A DNA stretch of 64,000 nucleotides from Pipra filicauda (taxonomy: Eukaryota; Chordata; Aves; Passeriformes; Pipridae). This document shows, in pieces, positions 11,301 to 26,300 of this stretch. Below the pieces are notes generated by a model. It ran no database searches and was not told the origin of the DNA. It worked only from the letters and a program-made list of their open reading frames with translations. How positions within the stretch are numbered: the stretch's first letter is position 1; every line of letters begins with the position of its first letter. A program made the position numbers and the translations under genes. The stretch lies in contig NW_024104448.1 of the NCBI RefSeq assembly GCF_003945595.2, forward strand, positions 320,309 through 384,308, read 5' to 3'.

Positions 11301-14300
11301 CATGATCATATTAATGGCTCTAGACATGCCGATTGCAAGGACTCTTTGGTTTCCTGTTTTAAGAGGGAATGATCAATGGTCATAAATGTGGGTTAGTACT
11401 CTACCCAAAATCTTAGTTGGAGACAGGAATGTATTTGGGTTTTGTAGAGGATATGTATGTAGGCTTTTTAAGTGTTCTTTAATATAGTCTGTGAGATACC
11501 TAAGTTTGGAACAGTATTTTGGTTTTCCCGTGTAAGTCTGTACATGAACATTGTAAAGTTAGATCAACTTTCCAGTTGTTGGTGAGATTCTTCAACTGGA
11601 ACAACAAAGAAATAAATATATGGAAAATGTAAATGAGAAAGTAACTGAGAATTTGGTTTAACCTAAGAATCTATCTCCTACTTGGAAAAAAGATCCTTTA
11701 AAATTACTGTGTTGAATTTTGATAGTGTTTCCATAAGTATTTTCACCTTCGGGAATACTAATTTTAATATTCTGTGGGTTTTTTTCAAAGAAGAAGTTAT
11801 CTATATGACTTGTATTTTGGGTTCGGATTTTCTTAAATTCATTGTAATGACTGTCAGAAGCATCAGCTACCAGGTGATACTTTAGGTACATTTTTAAGTA
11901 TGAATTTTGTTGCAGTGTAAGAAGAGCCACGATCTCCACACTCTGTAGGTCATTGTGAAGTGTATTCTGGAGTTTGCTTCTGGTTCAATGTGCAGCATAA
12001 AGATTACTGTAGTGTAAACAGAGCTTGAAATCTGACTGCCTGTCAACTGGTTCCACCTTTATAGAGTGGAAAGTCAGTAAGACCTTATCAGTGACCAGCT
12101 AGATAATCTTTGTGTCAAGGAAAACATCTAGAAACAGGTTATTGTACATCATAGGTGTTTAACATGCACATTGCACTATACTTGCATTCTATGAGAAGAG
12201 ATACCATGCAGAAAAAAGCTCAAAACATGGTATCTTAAATTAGTGCTTGAAGTCAGGAGTGGTCACTAAGCTTGAATATATATGTCTGTGTTGAACACTG
12301 CAACGTACCATTGTTGTCAAAACCTGGGTACTCATGAAAATACTTGTTACTAAGTCCTCAGCATAAGGTACTGAGTTGGGAACAGAGCTGTAACTAGTGA
12401 ACTACTCAAGCTCTGAATTGTGCTAAATATTTTGGTTTTATTACTTGAAATGCTATGCAAAAGTATTGTCTATCTCAGGTCACAGCACTCATCCAAAGGC
12501 TTTGTATCAAAGTTGTTGAAGTTCTGACCAAGGCCCCCAGTGTTTTCCCCATTTGGTAGAGGCCCTGTCAATAACTGCAGTGTGAAATAAGATCCTCTCT
12601 TCTGTTTTGTTCTCCTGTCCTCTACAGAGGAAAGGCCATGTCTTGTCTATACCAGAGTGGTGGGGGAAAATCTGATTACAGTCACATTGTGGGAACAGTA
12701 AAGCCATATGCCTGTCCATGTCAAAATGAATAGTCCCGATGTTTGGTTTAGAACACTGTGTAAAATTCTAAGTGTCTGTTTGAGTTAAGGGATAGTATTT
12801 GAAGCAAACAGTTACTGTTAAGTTTTTGTTATGGGTTAAGAAAGACATTGGTCATTTATATCCCCCAAATTTGTCCTTATTATTATGGTATAAATATAAC
12901 AAAAATTAATATCAAACTATGTTCAGTGTTTTCTCAGGCAAATATATTGCTAATGACTTCTTCACTGAATATACTGATTAAGCAAACAGCCGTAGGGAAG
13001 TCTTAAAATGAATTCCATGATTCTTTGCAGTGTATTTATGCTGAGTCCAAAAAGTCCTGAAATGAAAATATTGTCTTGTCTTATAATTATGCTATTTTAG
13101 GGACTGATTATTCAAATGTGTGCTCTACACTCAAATAGCAGGGATGCTCTTGTTTCAAGGGACTGTGACAGTGAAGGATCTGAGAAAATGGAGGGTCACA
13201 TTCACCTGAATGTTGTACGGTCCAGTGTGGGTCCCTTGGGTCCTGCAGAGTAAAAGGCACTGCTGAGGCCACAAGTGCGGTGACTTGTCCAGGGACAGTG
13301 GTGTCTGCTTGGTTATCCATGAGATTTTTTTTTTGCTGTGTTATATCCTTAAATAACTCCTTAAGCCTCAAGCCCTGTGGACTCCTTGAGTTATGTAGAT
13401 GGGCTACTGCAGGGTTGGAAAAATGCTCCAGTATGTGCAGGACTGGGTGCTTGGCTTATATTTACTATTCCTAACTCTGTAGGATCTTAGTAGCTCTTTA
13501 GGGTTCTTTCCTGCACATGTACATCAGGATTTACTTGGACACTTGGAAAAATAACTTTATTGTTGGTGCTAAAAATTTAAATATTGGCTGTATGTTAAAA
13601 TAGTATTTATTTTCTCAAGAGCATTTGGTAATCTTTAATAGGATTCTTGTTTCCTAATCCATTATAAACAGATGTTCTTCCCTTTTGTGGTGGGGGAGGG
13701 CAACCTAAATTCAGTAACATGATCACCGTAGGGAGCATTGCATTGGAGAACTTCACATCCTTGGGAGAAGTGGACAAAGATATTGTGACCCTTTTTGGCC
13801 TTCATAACTCATCATAGGGTGTTTGGTTAATTTTCCATAGCAGAGGAGGCAGGCAATAGCAGAATTTGGCTCAGATCGTCTTTTTGTCTCTCTACCCCCA
13901 CATATGCAAAGTACTGATGCTGAAAATAGAAATTGAGCAAAAGCAGTTTCTTTGATTTGTAGCTCTCAAGGCTTTTCCCAGTAAGTACTGCGCTGAAGAG
14001 CAGTCTTCTGTCTTCCTCACCACTGTCTTTTACATTTGAGTTCTTCTTAGGAACTTATTTATAAAATATTTCCCCCACTCCTCCTAAACAAGCAATAATT
14101 ATTTTTCAACTCATGATCCTCTGGGATTGTATAAGCAGTTCCTTGCCTAGTTTGTATTGGGTTCAGTAACAGTGGCTTCCCCTCTGCCCCACTGGGTCAG
14201 CAATTGCTTTAACAGATGGCCCCCTTTTATGTATCCAGCTTAAAATTTTTCTTGTAAATATTAAATGGACCCGTTCCAGCTATTTACACTCTGGACTGGT

Positions 14301-17300
14301 GACTTTCCTAGGATGTACCCAGATGGGAGGTAGAATGAGCAAGATACATAGAGACTTGTTAATACATATGAGAACATATGGTCAGGCTTTTGGACATTGC
14401 TCCTGAAGAAGAGCTCCTTTCCTACAGACCTTGTTGGCTATTTTCTTTAGACCACACCTGCTACAAGTGGCACTCCTGCTGTAACATTAGTGACTTAGTT
14501 ATATTAATCACGAAGTTCGATAACACAAAACTTACTAAGAAGTGACTTGTGGCTGAAGAGATACCGCTCGATTTTTCTAAGTAGAGTTAATTAAAAGGTG
14601 GTAATAACCTTAAATTATAACAAGAAGCAGTAGCATAATGAAACAGGACAGATTGTGAAATTTGAACAATGATGTCAGTTTTTCTATTACTTAAATTACA
14701 GCAGTGGTGATGTGAGTTTGCAAAATGACTGACCTGGCACACATTGCTATAAAACAGTGTGTAAAAACATATTTAAAAGTCTTAAAAAATAAAATGAGAA
14801 AACCTAAAAAACCAAAGGGGAGATTATGAACATAGCTTCTTTCAGCTTTGTTGAAAATATAATAGGCATAAATTATGTAATGTGAAGATTCTTTGGTTCT
14901 AGTAGAAAGTAACAATTAGAATGACTGTAACTGTAAAACTCCAGAAATAACTTTGAGGTGCTACTTGACAATGTGGTATCAAGTAGTCAGTTTTAAGTCG
15001 TATGGGATCAGGATAGTACCTGGGGTTAACTATGCCAAGTACTGGTTATCTGAACAAATTCCAAGACTCATAATAAATATGTAATTCATGTTCATTTTAG
15101 ATGACTGGCTTCCCCAGAAGGAAAACTGGGAAAAGGCCAGATCATGTTAACCCTCTCAGCACAGGATGCTTGTTTAAAAATTTTTTAATCTCACTTGACC
15201 CAGCATTGTTCCTACATGTTATTTGGAAAAAAATGCTCCTTTGCCCAAGATTGCCTCCACATGAATGACGTTTCCAGCACAGTGTTAGGTGAAAAAGGTA
15301 CAGGATTTCTCTATAAACCTGGACTCCCTGAAATAGTTTTTCCAGTAGGTATTAAGATCTTGAAGCCAAGCTTGAAGGCATGGCTTTCTGACAAAAGAAC
15401 TTGTGTTTCCTTCAGAGTTGAAATTAAGTTGTGGAAAGTGATTGGCCGTTGCATACAGTATAAACCTCTCTGTTAATAACCCAGCTATGCAGGAATGGAA
15501 ATTCCTGGAGGGTAATCTCATCTGAGAGTACTAAATGGACTTGCATTTTGATTGGGTTTTGCACTCTATGGATAATGTAGACTGGATTAATGCTCCTAAA
15601 ACAGGGAGCCTTCAGCTGAGGAATACAAGAAAGGTATACAGGTTTAAAAAAACATGTTCATGGCTTGAACCAAGAACGTTTCAACTGAACGAGATACACT
15701 GCTGTAGAAGTACTCTATAGTATGTTGGCTTACTTTTTCCAATCCTCCTCATCTATTTTATTGTAGTTTGTTTGTTGTTGATAGTTGGATGGTAAATCCA
15801 CCCTAGAACTGCCCAGGAAACTGCTGAGTTTCAATTAGGGGATCTATTGGTTAAATAGTTTGAATACCTTGTCAGTATGCAACTCTGAATATTTAGCCTA
15901 TTGTATTTGTCTTAGAGCTGCTGACTGCTGTGTTTTACATTACTTTAGGTGTAGTAGTACCAGTTAGATTGAAATACACCCATTTGTACTTGGTCTGATT
16001 TCATAGCTGCCTATCCTGCATGTTAAGAGGGGTTTTGGGGATGGAGGTTGAAACATTAGGTGTTTGTTTGATTTTTGGTTTTGAAGAACTGTCTTAGCCT
16101 TTGTGCTAAGTCGGAGATGATTCATTTGAAATAAACCAATGCCAGTGTAAAAGGTTTTCTCACGTGTTGTGTTTATCTGCAATCAGTAAATGTCTCTTTG
16201 TCTTGGGAAGATGTGTAAGCAATAGTAAGAAGCCAGTGGTTGAGAGTTGCTGAGATCATTGCTTCTTTAGAATGACCAGTGTTGTTGGTTTGGTTTTTTT
16301 TTTATTCCAGCATTATGAGGGTACCTCTTAAGTGTATCATTGCTAATGCTAGGAATATCTTTTTGGCTGTAAAGTTAGTTTGGTTTACAATAATACGAGA
16401 TTTGTGTCCTGCAGTTCAAGTTGTGCTACAGGCAGGAGATTTTAAACTTGAATGTGATGTTTTTGCAGCATGCCTTTTGCTAGCCTGAACTTCTGACTGC
16501 ATTTACTATCTCCATTTAAAAAAAATAATCAACCATGCCTTTAAGTAGTTGCTGGTAATAAAAATACTTTTACCGAAAGCAAGCAATCAGAGAAATACTG
16601 CATAGGCTTTTTTTCCTTCTTCTGTATGAGTCAAATAAAATTAAGAATTTTTACTGTATTCTTTGCATTTGTCCTTTGTTTTACTCCGTCCTATGTGAAT
16701 GATGAATGCTTGAGTTCGCTAGAATTAGATTTGTTAGTGGTAAAGTGGCAGGGGAAGCAGACAGTGATCTGCTGAGCAGCAGAAGTGCTGCAGAGGATAG
16801 GGTGAAGTAAACTGTGGTGAGCTGCCAGTGCAGGTGCCTGTTCCCTGAGCCTTGGGATCGGGTTGGAGTGTATGTGCTGTGGTGTGGGACAGCACAGAAG
16901 CACATGAATCAAACAGTGGGTTGAAATAGTTTGGCTCTTCCTGATTAAAAATGCCATATTTAGTTGCCAACAGCTTAATCTCGTGAGGTAGATTGACTCA
17001 GGGTTCCAGTTTTTCTTTTCTATTTGTAGAAAAAGTTGTTAATAAAGTTGATGACCAGCCTTGCTTTGCTGTAAATTGCTTAGAATGTTTATAGCTGGCA
17101 GTAATAATCTTTCTTTTCTCTGATAGAAAGTACCATTTTTCAAATGGAACTAAACAGTTAGTATGAAATTGCATTTTGCTTGCTCTACCTTTTAACTTCC
17201 AGAACAGGACCTTTTAATTTACTCAGTAGTAATTGCAGTCTTGCTGTATTTAAAAATCAGTTTATATAAAACAACTTTGAACATTTTGACACACTCGTTA

Positions 17301-20300
17301 AAGAAATAAACTCTCAGAGATATTTATACTTGATAAACTACTATAGACAGTGTTATAAAACTTAGTAAGTAGTTTTTCCTCTATCAGAAGGTCAGACTTT
17401 TTCATGTTTTAATGTTCCTTTTTTTTTTTTTAATTTAAATTTTTACATTAGCCTATATTTCCTGGATATACTTTCAGTGTAGAGTTTAGTATGTAGCTGA
17501 CCAAAACATGATACCTAAAATCTGTCTTTACTGTCCTAGCCCTTCAAGCAATGTAATTATGTTGCTTCCAAGCGATAAGCCAAGGCAATTTACAGATTAC
17601 TGGAATGCTTGAAAACACTGACCTTTCAGGTCACTCAGAGCACTCCTATTATGCAGAGATTGCTGTGGCACTGTTGTAATGTGCTGGCCTGTCACATGCT
17701 GACTAACTTGCAGAAAGCTTTGATGCAGCTGTTTTAAAAATGCTTTTGCTGACTGATAGGCACTTAGGCTACTGCCTGTGAACAAAGCTAGCTCTCATTC
17801 CATGCTTTTAGCCCCCATTTTCTTTGACAACACTTCTTCCCTGCTGACTACACACACAGTTCTTATCTGGGCCCAATTGTTGACTTGTCTCCATTTAAAT
17901 TGTATTTGTGTTAATTTTCACTTCAAAAATATTAGTGTGTGTGAGAGGTTTGGTTTGTGTGGTTTATTCAGAGCTGCTGCAAACAAGCAGCCTTTAAAAG
18001 TTCATGTGGTGGCTTTAAAGAGTGGGTGGATTAGGGAGAGGAAAGTGTGTGTAAGTGGGCAGAGGAGGGGAGGATTAAAAAGAACAACGGTTCTTTATTG
18101 ATGATAACTGATACAGTGGGAAGTAGTTTACTGCCATATAGCATATATTGTATAGATGTTTGAGCTCATGGCTTTTCTTGAATTGGCGTGAAGAACTGGA
18201 AGAATTTGACAAGCGAACATTTCTTTTTTGTGTCTCGTGCGTAATGGGCATCATACCTGGTAACTGCCGGTACCACCTTCTACAGGACTAGCTCATGAAT
18301 AAAGATTAGACTGACTTCATTTTTTGTTTACTGTCTTTATTTAGTTTTATTAATAGTTGTTAGATCAGGTAGTACCTGAATTGCAGGGATCATGGGAAGA
18401 GGAAAAATAAGTCCAAAAGTATAAAATCTGTAATTCCAGTAGTCTGAAGAGACTGTTACAAAGATAAACTGTTTTTTTCTTTCTGAATACGCAGAGAATC
18501 CATATCCTCACTGAAAATAAGGTGCTGGATGTTTGGGGGAAGTGGACATCTAATCTAAGTAAGCCTCTAAGTAAGAAGCATAATAACCCATTACCTATGG
18601 AGGGCAAGTTTAGCAATTCACACTTTAGCCTTTGTTTCCAGGGAGCGTGTTTATGTTTAATATATTCTACTGGTTGCCTGTACTTCAGATTCTAAGCCTG
18701 GTTGAGTTCAGTGGTTTTTTTGGTTCAAAACCTAAGCATCTCTGTTCTATCCTGCTGAGAGGTGGAAAACAGAATAGTAGTATCTGACTGATATTGTGTC
18801 ATGTGTAATATTTTATATAATTCTAAAACTGAGCTGCTGTTGTGCAGCATGGCATCATTGTCTCCTTGTTTAGGGGGAGTGTGACTACACTTGTTTACTG
18901 CAATTCCCATAACTGCAAAATAAGCACAATTTGTGCCTAAAATCTCTTGAACAAATAGTGTATATTCAGGAATAAGCGGCCAGTGTACTTAAAATTGCCT
19001 TTACTATTTGAGTATATTATATATAGTGACACTGCACTAAAACATGAATTTCCAGTTGTAAAAGAGTGCAGTATATTTTCCCCTCTATAGCAATGCAGTG
19101 AAGACAATAGAATGAGTAATGATTTTACAGCAGGAACCTAACTAACAGTGTAATTACATAGTGAGTATTTTCTTACTGTTTTGAGTGTAAAGTCTGCACT
19201 CCTTGTAGTGATTGTTAGGACAAAAAAATTTGGGTTTCATATATATTCAAATGATCTTTTTCGTAGTTGTACCTTAACTTCCGTAGAAGAAAAAATTTTC
19301 CACAACTCAGTTCAACATGTGTTAATCTGAATCAACTGCAATGGCACAGTGAGGCAAGAAGGATGCATTACTTTCATGTCTTGATAATATTACAGTGTCT
19401 TTTAGAGGATTAAGTTTCAGAAGAAATTACTTCTGAAGGTGAACCTACAAAAATCAGTGGAGAAGATGCGACTGAATCAATACATTGATACAAGAAGTAC
19501 AAATTTAGATATTGTCACTGCACTTAAATTTCTCTTGCAATTCATTAGAAGATACATGACTATGAAGGTACTGTTATCAATCAAGTTTTGAAAGCATTCT
19601 GACAGTTTTCTTTTGCTGTTCAGTTCTGGCTTTACTGATAAAACTGTACTACAACTGTCTTTGCTGGAACTACTCTTTCATGTCTCATTGTTCTGACCAG
19701 CTTTTTCACTGTTTTTATCCTCGCCTATTTAGTCTTCAGGATTTATTTTTTTTTTTAAGAATAGTTTCTCTGCATTGAACTGACTCATAAAAACAGATTT
19801 ATCTGGTGTACTGAAGCTAAACTCTTGAGGTTTCTTACTCATTTGGGAAGATGTTCCTCTGAAAGAACTAAGACTTGCTTAATTTGCAGGTTTGTTGCTT
19901 CCTTCTCCTTCCACCATCCCCAGTATCTGGTTCTTGTTGACATGTAACTTGATAGTTTTTTGGGGCAACACTTCAATGAACTGTAGCTGTAGCCTGGGAT
20001 AAACAAGTCATTTGCCAAAATTATACAGACATTTCAGCTGGTAACCAGGAGCTTACCCAGTTTCTTTTCTAGCTGGTTGGATAAACAGCTAGAAAATCAT
20101 TCATACTTTTCCATTTCAAAAAATGTACTGACTAAACAAAAAAGACATCTGCCCATTAAGCACAGATGAGAAATACTTGCTAAGAGGTAGGTTTGGCAGG
20201 TGGCATCTCTGAGTAGTTATGTATAGACTTCTGTTTTTAGTCTTTTTTCTTTTATTTCAGAAGAGTTCCTCTTCTGAAATACTCTATGTGCTTGTTGTCT

Positions 20301-23300
20301 CCACCATAGCTTGGCTAGAAATCAAAGATTAATCTTAAAGAAATTATGATTACTTAAGGAGAAAGAATAGCTTCTCATAAGTCTGTCTAAGCATTTAATA
20401 TCTCTGCTTGTGTTACTGGATAGTTGATTCTTATTTCAGAGTTGAATTGAAGTCATAATATCCACTATTATGTTATGAGCACGTCTTGATGGTAGTGATT
20501 AGGTTGGGATTCTTCACTTGATGTGTCTTAACTGTGCAAAATCAAAACACTGTACTTGAACATAATTAATTTTTTTTTTGTTTCCGTGTTTATAAAAGGT
20601 ACCAAACTGACTGCTATAGAAGATAATTTCAGTGATGTGCCTCTGTATTAGGTACTGAGGGCTGAGAATTGAGGTAGCTCCTTAGGCCTGTACAGACAGG
20701 GAGACCACCAATAGTTTAACTGTAATGATAATTCTAAAAAGGCCATGACATTCTCCTGCTATTCAGCCTGCCAACAGAAAGCTTTTGGTATTACTTACCA
20801 TGCCGATATGTCTAGATTTTCACTGTCAGACATTCTTAATGGCTGTCAAACTGCTGCTTGTATTTACTTGGGTTTATTTGTAGCTTTCTTTAATACCTCA
20901 GTAATGTTTATTTTTCTTGTTGAGTGCTTGTAGAGTGTACAAACTTTCTTCTTCCTCATTCCAATTTTGAAAGTGAGTCTGAAAGTAACTGAAGCTCATT
21001 TAAGTAAGAGCATTACTTTTGGTTATGTTGGATGATTTTTTGTGGACTGATAAAAAAGGCTTATGCTGAGTGTTGTTCTAACTTGCACTGGAGTAGACTA
21101 ATATTTTTGGTGGTAGGGAGGAGAGCCCCTGTGGAACAAATGTAAAATGAGCCCACTAAAAAGTAAAAACGCTTTGCAACTCAGTCAACTTTACCATTCT
21201 GTCAGACTTGTTTAGGCTGAGTTCCAAGTGCAAACTTCAGATACCACAATTGTGTATGTTTGGATGCTTATCACTTTCTTACATGAGAAGCTCAGATTTC
21301 ATCTTGGAAAAAGTGTGTACCCAGTGCCAATATTCATAGCAAAAAGAAAACCTGAAAATATGGTTGTATTGTATCCTAACACTAAAGAAAAACCTAAGTA
21401 AACTTAGAAGGCTGCTTTTGAAAATTATATCATAGTAATACAGATGTTTGCATTTTATTGTACTGATGCAATGATGTGTACTATGTAGGTATGTGGAACT
21501 GTAGGATATTTGAAATGATGATGATAATCTGTCCTCGATGCTTTGCAGTAGCCTTCCCTCCAGTTTGGAGAGGCTGTTGCAGAAACTTCACTCCTCTGGC
21601 ACATGTTGCACTGCCATTGGTCTCAGTATTTAAGTCTGTTAAGTATGTGCATCAATAATTGACACTGTTGTTTTGATAAAGCATGTCTGTCTTTGATCTT
21701 TTGAGAGTAAACGTGGCTTGGGAGCACTGACTCCTAAGTTGATAGTGCACTGTCAAGGGAAAATGTCACCAGCATAAGTGCATGCAAGCTGATAGTTGGT
21801 ACATGCTCATGGAACTTTAATGTGTTCAATTTATCATGTATTTGTCAGGATTGGGTAGCTAAAATACATCCTTAGTCTACCGTATAGTTGCAAGACGTAA
21901 AGCAGAGGTGGAATGGGAAAAGAGCTTTTAACTACTTTTTTTTTTCCTGTATCACCTTGTAATAACTTCAGGTTCCTTAAGAAAAGGTCATGAAGCAATC
22001 CTAAAAATATGTTGCTGATTTATCCAAGGCCCAGAAAAGATGACATGTTGTCACAAAATTGGCCTTCTGCATCCTTTGCTTGCAGATACCGGTATATACT
22101 TGATGTTTGGGCTGGTGAATGATGAGGAGCATCCAAGGGCAAGAGTGTGGTACAAGTGAAGTTCTGCTCTTGAAAGAACTGAAGTTTATCTGTGAAACTA
22201 AATTAGGTTATGTTTTGCTGTGCACCTTCCCACTCAAGAGTCAAGGTGCTGACTCAAGTAGGACAAGAGTGTGGAAGCCCTTCTGCTGTTGATTTCCTTT
22301 TTATTTTTTTGAGGAACAGATTGGATCTAATGTGCAGCAATGTGAAATACTTGCAGAGGGGGGAAATACAGCCAAGTGGGATTTTTGTTACTTTTCTTCC
22401 TTGCTTCTTTTTGAACTTCGCACTCTTCAGATTAATTTGTTCTCTTTTGTCAATTAAAGCCTTAGCTCGCTTTAGAACATGAAGCTTGAAGAGATAATGT
22501 AACAGATGGGGCAAGACTTAAACTTCTGCACTAGTTATTTCCTCTGGTCTGTAACCTTTTTGTTATTTTCTTAATTTATTACATTCAAAATGTTGAAGTT
22601 CAACAGAGCTGCTTTCTATAGTGCAAGGAGTCCTGGAGTAATACAGGGGTGAGGTAAAGGTTGTGTAAACTTGAGTGCCTTTTTAGTTTGCAACTCGAGT
22701 TTTGTAGTTTTTGTAGTTATAGTTTTGTAGTTTTTCATTCTTGCAGTTTTTAAGTTAAAGTCTAATCAGATCCACTTTCAGAAGTGGAGAATTTTGCTCT
22801 TGTTTAAGGGCTCTGGGTTTGCGAAGTCTCCATTTTTAAATACAGTTCCAGGTAGGTGGAGGATACAGTTCTGTAGAAGCACAATGCATACTTTAAAATA
22901 GCCTTGATGATTTCTGCCTGCATAGTTTTCTTGCCTGCTTGGGAATGTGCATTCCAGAGTGGTGATGAAGGGACATGATGAAGTTTTGGTTAAGAATATA
23001 ATCCTGTATTGTTGATATACTTGAAATTGTGGGAATAGAAGTTAGTGTCTTGTGGTTAAAGCTGCTGGTGAGGCAGTTTGTTCCACTGAAATGAGTTTAT
23101 TATTAATTGGTGATCTAAATACAAAAGTAGCTTTGTGACCATTTTTAAGGTTTAACCTTTGACTTTCTGAGTGTGGCTTTTTTTTTTTTCTTTGATGTGA
23201 CTGTGTTTTTAGCTATATCACCTTAAAACTCAACTGGAGAAGTAGAAGGTCAAGTGGAAACTGCAAAAGAAAGGCCTTGAAGCTATTTGATCTGAAAGAC

Positions 23301-26300
23301 TGTCAGTTTTGGTAATTAAAGCTTTCTGAATTCACATTCAGAGTTTTATGTAAAATTCAGTGCTAGTTCATCTACAATGGTGGGAATAATTGAAGGTCTA
23401 CCAAATGGATTTTCATGAGAAGAGGGCATTCCATTGCTTTTGAAGTGCACTGTTTTGCTTTGTATGCATAAGGCAACATGCCGCTAGGAAGTTCTGCTCT
23501 GTCAACAATTCCTTCTCTGGAGCATGGTAGGGAGTTCCCTTGTCCCTTTCCCTGCTTTGATGTGCGAACAGGGAAGAAACAAGTCCTAGCTGTGTGTCTG
23601 TAGGATGGGATGGGAACAGATGTGATGGTTATGTAAATCTGAATACCTGCAGAGGTCAATTTGAAGCCTGTATTACAGCCTCTTGGCCAGTAATTACTGT
23701 GTCATTTTGTTCCAGTGACTGTAGCCAATGTCTTTTCTGCTCTGGCTTCATGAGGGCGGGGAAGGAGACTGGGTGTTGGCTCCTGACTCAGGGAGTGAGG
23801 AATGGCCGGGGCAATTTTTCAGTCTGGGTTTCATGGGAATTCAGCCACTTGGAGTGGGGGTGGGGATGCATTCTTCAAAACAGAAAATCCAAAGCCCCCA
23901 AACCCCAGAACATTCTGTCTTAAACAGTGCTTACTTTTCTTAGCTTAAGTTAATATATGGTGATTTGTGTCCAGCTTTTCTGAAGAGATCTGGTTGTGAA
24001 CTACTGCTCTAGTGAAAGGCAACAGCAGGATTGCTGCCAGCAGAAAACCAAAGAGGAGGATTGTGCCCAGGGCGGCTGACAGTGCTGGGCAGTATCTCAG
24101 GCCTGGCTTTAGTGCCCTTTGTCCAGTCTTGGCTCCTCATCGGAGTTGGTTTCATTGCTGCCTTTTAAGAAGATGAGGAGTTATGATTGGAATTAAAAGA
24201 TGTTTTGGGTGTGTTTGGGTGGCAGGGACATCCCTGTTGCTGCTCTGTGTCCTTTTAAGGGAAGGGAAAGAAAAGTGTGGAAATGTCTTGTTGATTCTTC
24301 TGGAGCTGCTGTTATTTTCTTTTGTGCTTGTTACTGGCCTTGGCTCTTGAAGAGAAGGAAACAGACCATTAAAAAAAGGAAAATATTAGTAAATTAGAAG
24401 GTAGAAAAATATGCACGTGTTTTCCATAAAACATGTTTGTAAGTCTTCCTGTGGTAAAAATGAGTCTTCTTTTGCCTTCTGAAAGGAAACTCCCATATTT
24501 TGCAAATATCTAATAGTATAGCCAGGATTAAGACAAAAAAATAAATCCCATTCTATAGCTGGCTGTGAATAAGCAATTGTGTTACCCAGGAAAGCAGTGA
24601 GGGTTATGAAAGTGTCTGCAGGTCTGTTGTTATATGGGAGGGGTTTCTACACTCTAAGTCAATGAGTAACCCACTGGAGAAGTTTTCTGCTTTTATTTTG
24701 TTAGCTTCTCTTCTCGTTTTCCACCTCAGGAAAGCCATCATCAGTGCCAGACTGATTCCTTGATTCATTCAGAGTAGCTTTGCAGATGAAGGGGAGATCT
24801 CTGACCTGGGAACGAAAGTAGCCTTAAGCTTAGGCTTTTCCTGCTCCTTAACCCTTTGTATAGTCAAGCAGCCGCCTCAAGGTGCTGTTTTAAGGATATA
24901 CTCGATATACTTGTTCTGCCAGGAGAGTTTGCTCCAAGTCCCATCCCTGGCTGCTGTGCTTTTCCTTGGCAGTGTTGTTGGGCACCTGTTCAGTTGGTTC
25001 ATACAATGACTGAGTTCCTCTTTCTTAGACCCCATTCACCCCTTTGCACTACTCTTTTGAAACTGAACCTTCACAGTCACTTTGATTTTTCTTATCAATA
25101 GTGGATAATTTTAATTTATGTTACAAAGACACTAAACAGAAGGGTGTAAAGGACTGATGAAAATGAAGATGTTGATTGAGCTGTAGGAAGATTCTCCTTG
25201 GGATGTGGGAGTTCATCTTTAGGTCTGTGGGCTGCTGAATGCAGTGGAACAACTTGGTATTAAAAAAGCAGAGGGCTTTTTTCCCCCCTCTCTTCTCCTG
25301 CACTGTGTTGTTCAGAACTTAAATACTAGTTTTACTGACTAATATATTTTACTGGGTTTTTTCTTTCTACATCTTCAGCTTATTACCCAGTTTTGAGTTC
25401 TGTCAGTGCTGTGTCATTCAGCTTTGTGATTGGATGCAAGGACAATTGTAGATTGCTAATTTTTTTCTGCATCATTTATTAATATGTTAGCTTTAGAAGA
25501 AAAGATTTTTAGGAGGCAAATCCCAGAACAGATTGATGTGCGTATAAACAGGGAGAGACTGGGAGACAATTGTGGAGTAAAGTATCAAAGTGTACTAATT
25601 ATACCTGCTTAAACAGATACCTCTTCAAGTCAGGTGTTTTCAAAAAAATAGGAAAATCTATTTCATGGTGAAGTAATTTGAAGCTACATGTTAATAGGAT
25701 AGGGACAGTCCTTTTTGCTGAGGAAAAATGTGTTTTCTGCTTCCCACAGCTTCTTGGCTGATAAGAAAGTTAGGAATGTTTACCTTGCTGATAGCTGAAT
25801 AAGCCTTTTGAACACTAACATTAATCACTACCGTAGTGTTTGTTACTTTGTGTGTCCACCTCTGGCCAGTGGGGTATGGCAATGCTGCTCTAGTTCTCAT
25901 TCTTTTCTCTCAGTGACTTCTCGGATTTTTTTTCTGTTCCTCTCTCAACTCACAAGCTCTGCACTAGAAAACAAAACAGAACCCTGCACTTTTTAAACCA
26001 AACTATTTGTTACCATTGTCTCCTTACTCCAAAGTCACTAACAGCTTTCTAATCAAACAAGTTACTCCTTTTCCAGGTGCTGGAGTATTTCACTCGTCTC
26101 TTCCTCTTTGAACTCCTGTGTTTCTGTATCCTTGGCTTCGAACTTACTTTCTTTGAGTATGTGAAGTAAATGTGAGCTCAGAGTTGTACTGTGTTCTGCA
26201 GATGCTTTAGCAGCCATGTGACTGCTAAAATTGAATCTTCTTAACTGACAGTTACCCAAATTGAGGGTGGAAAGATACCATCTGTGTGTGTGGTTGTTCT

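Noticed and set aside
11658..11939. 93-codon minus-strand frame in intron 1 with fairly protein-like composition
   Set aside because: No recognisable family, and no splice or poly(A) signature of a retrogene. An AT-rich stretch of this length can stay open by chance.
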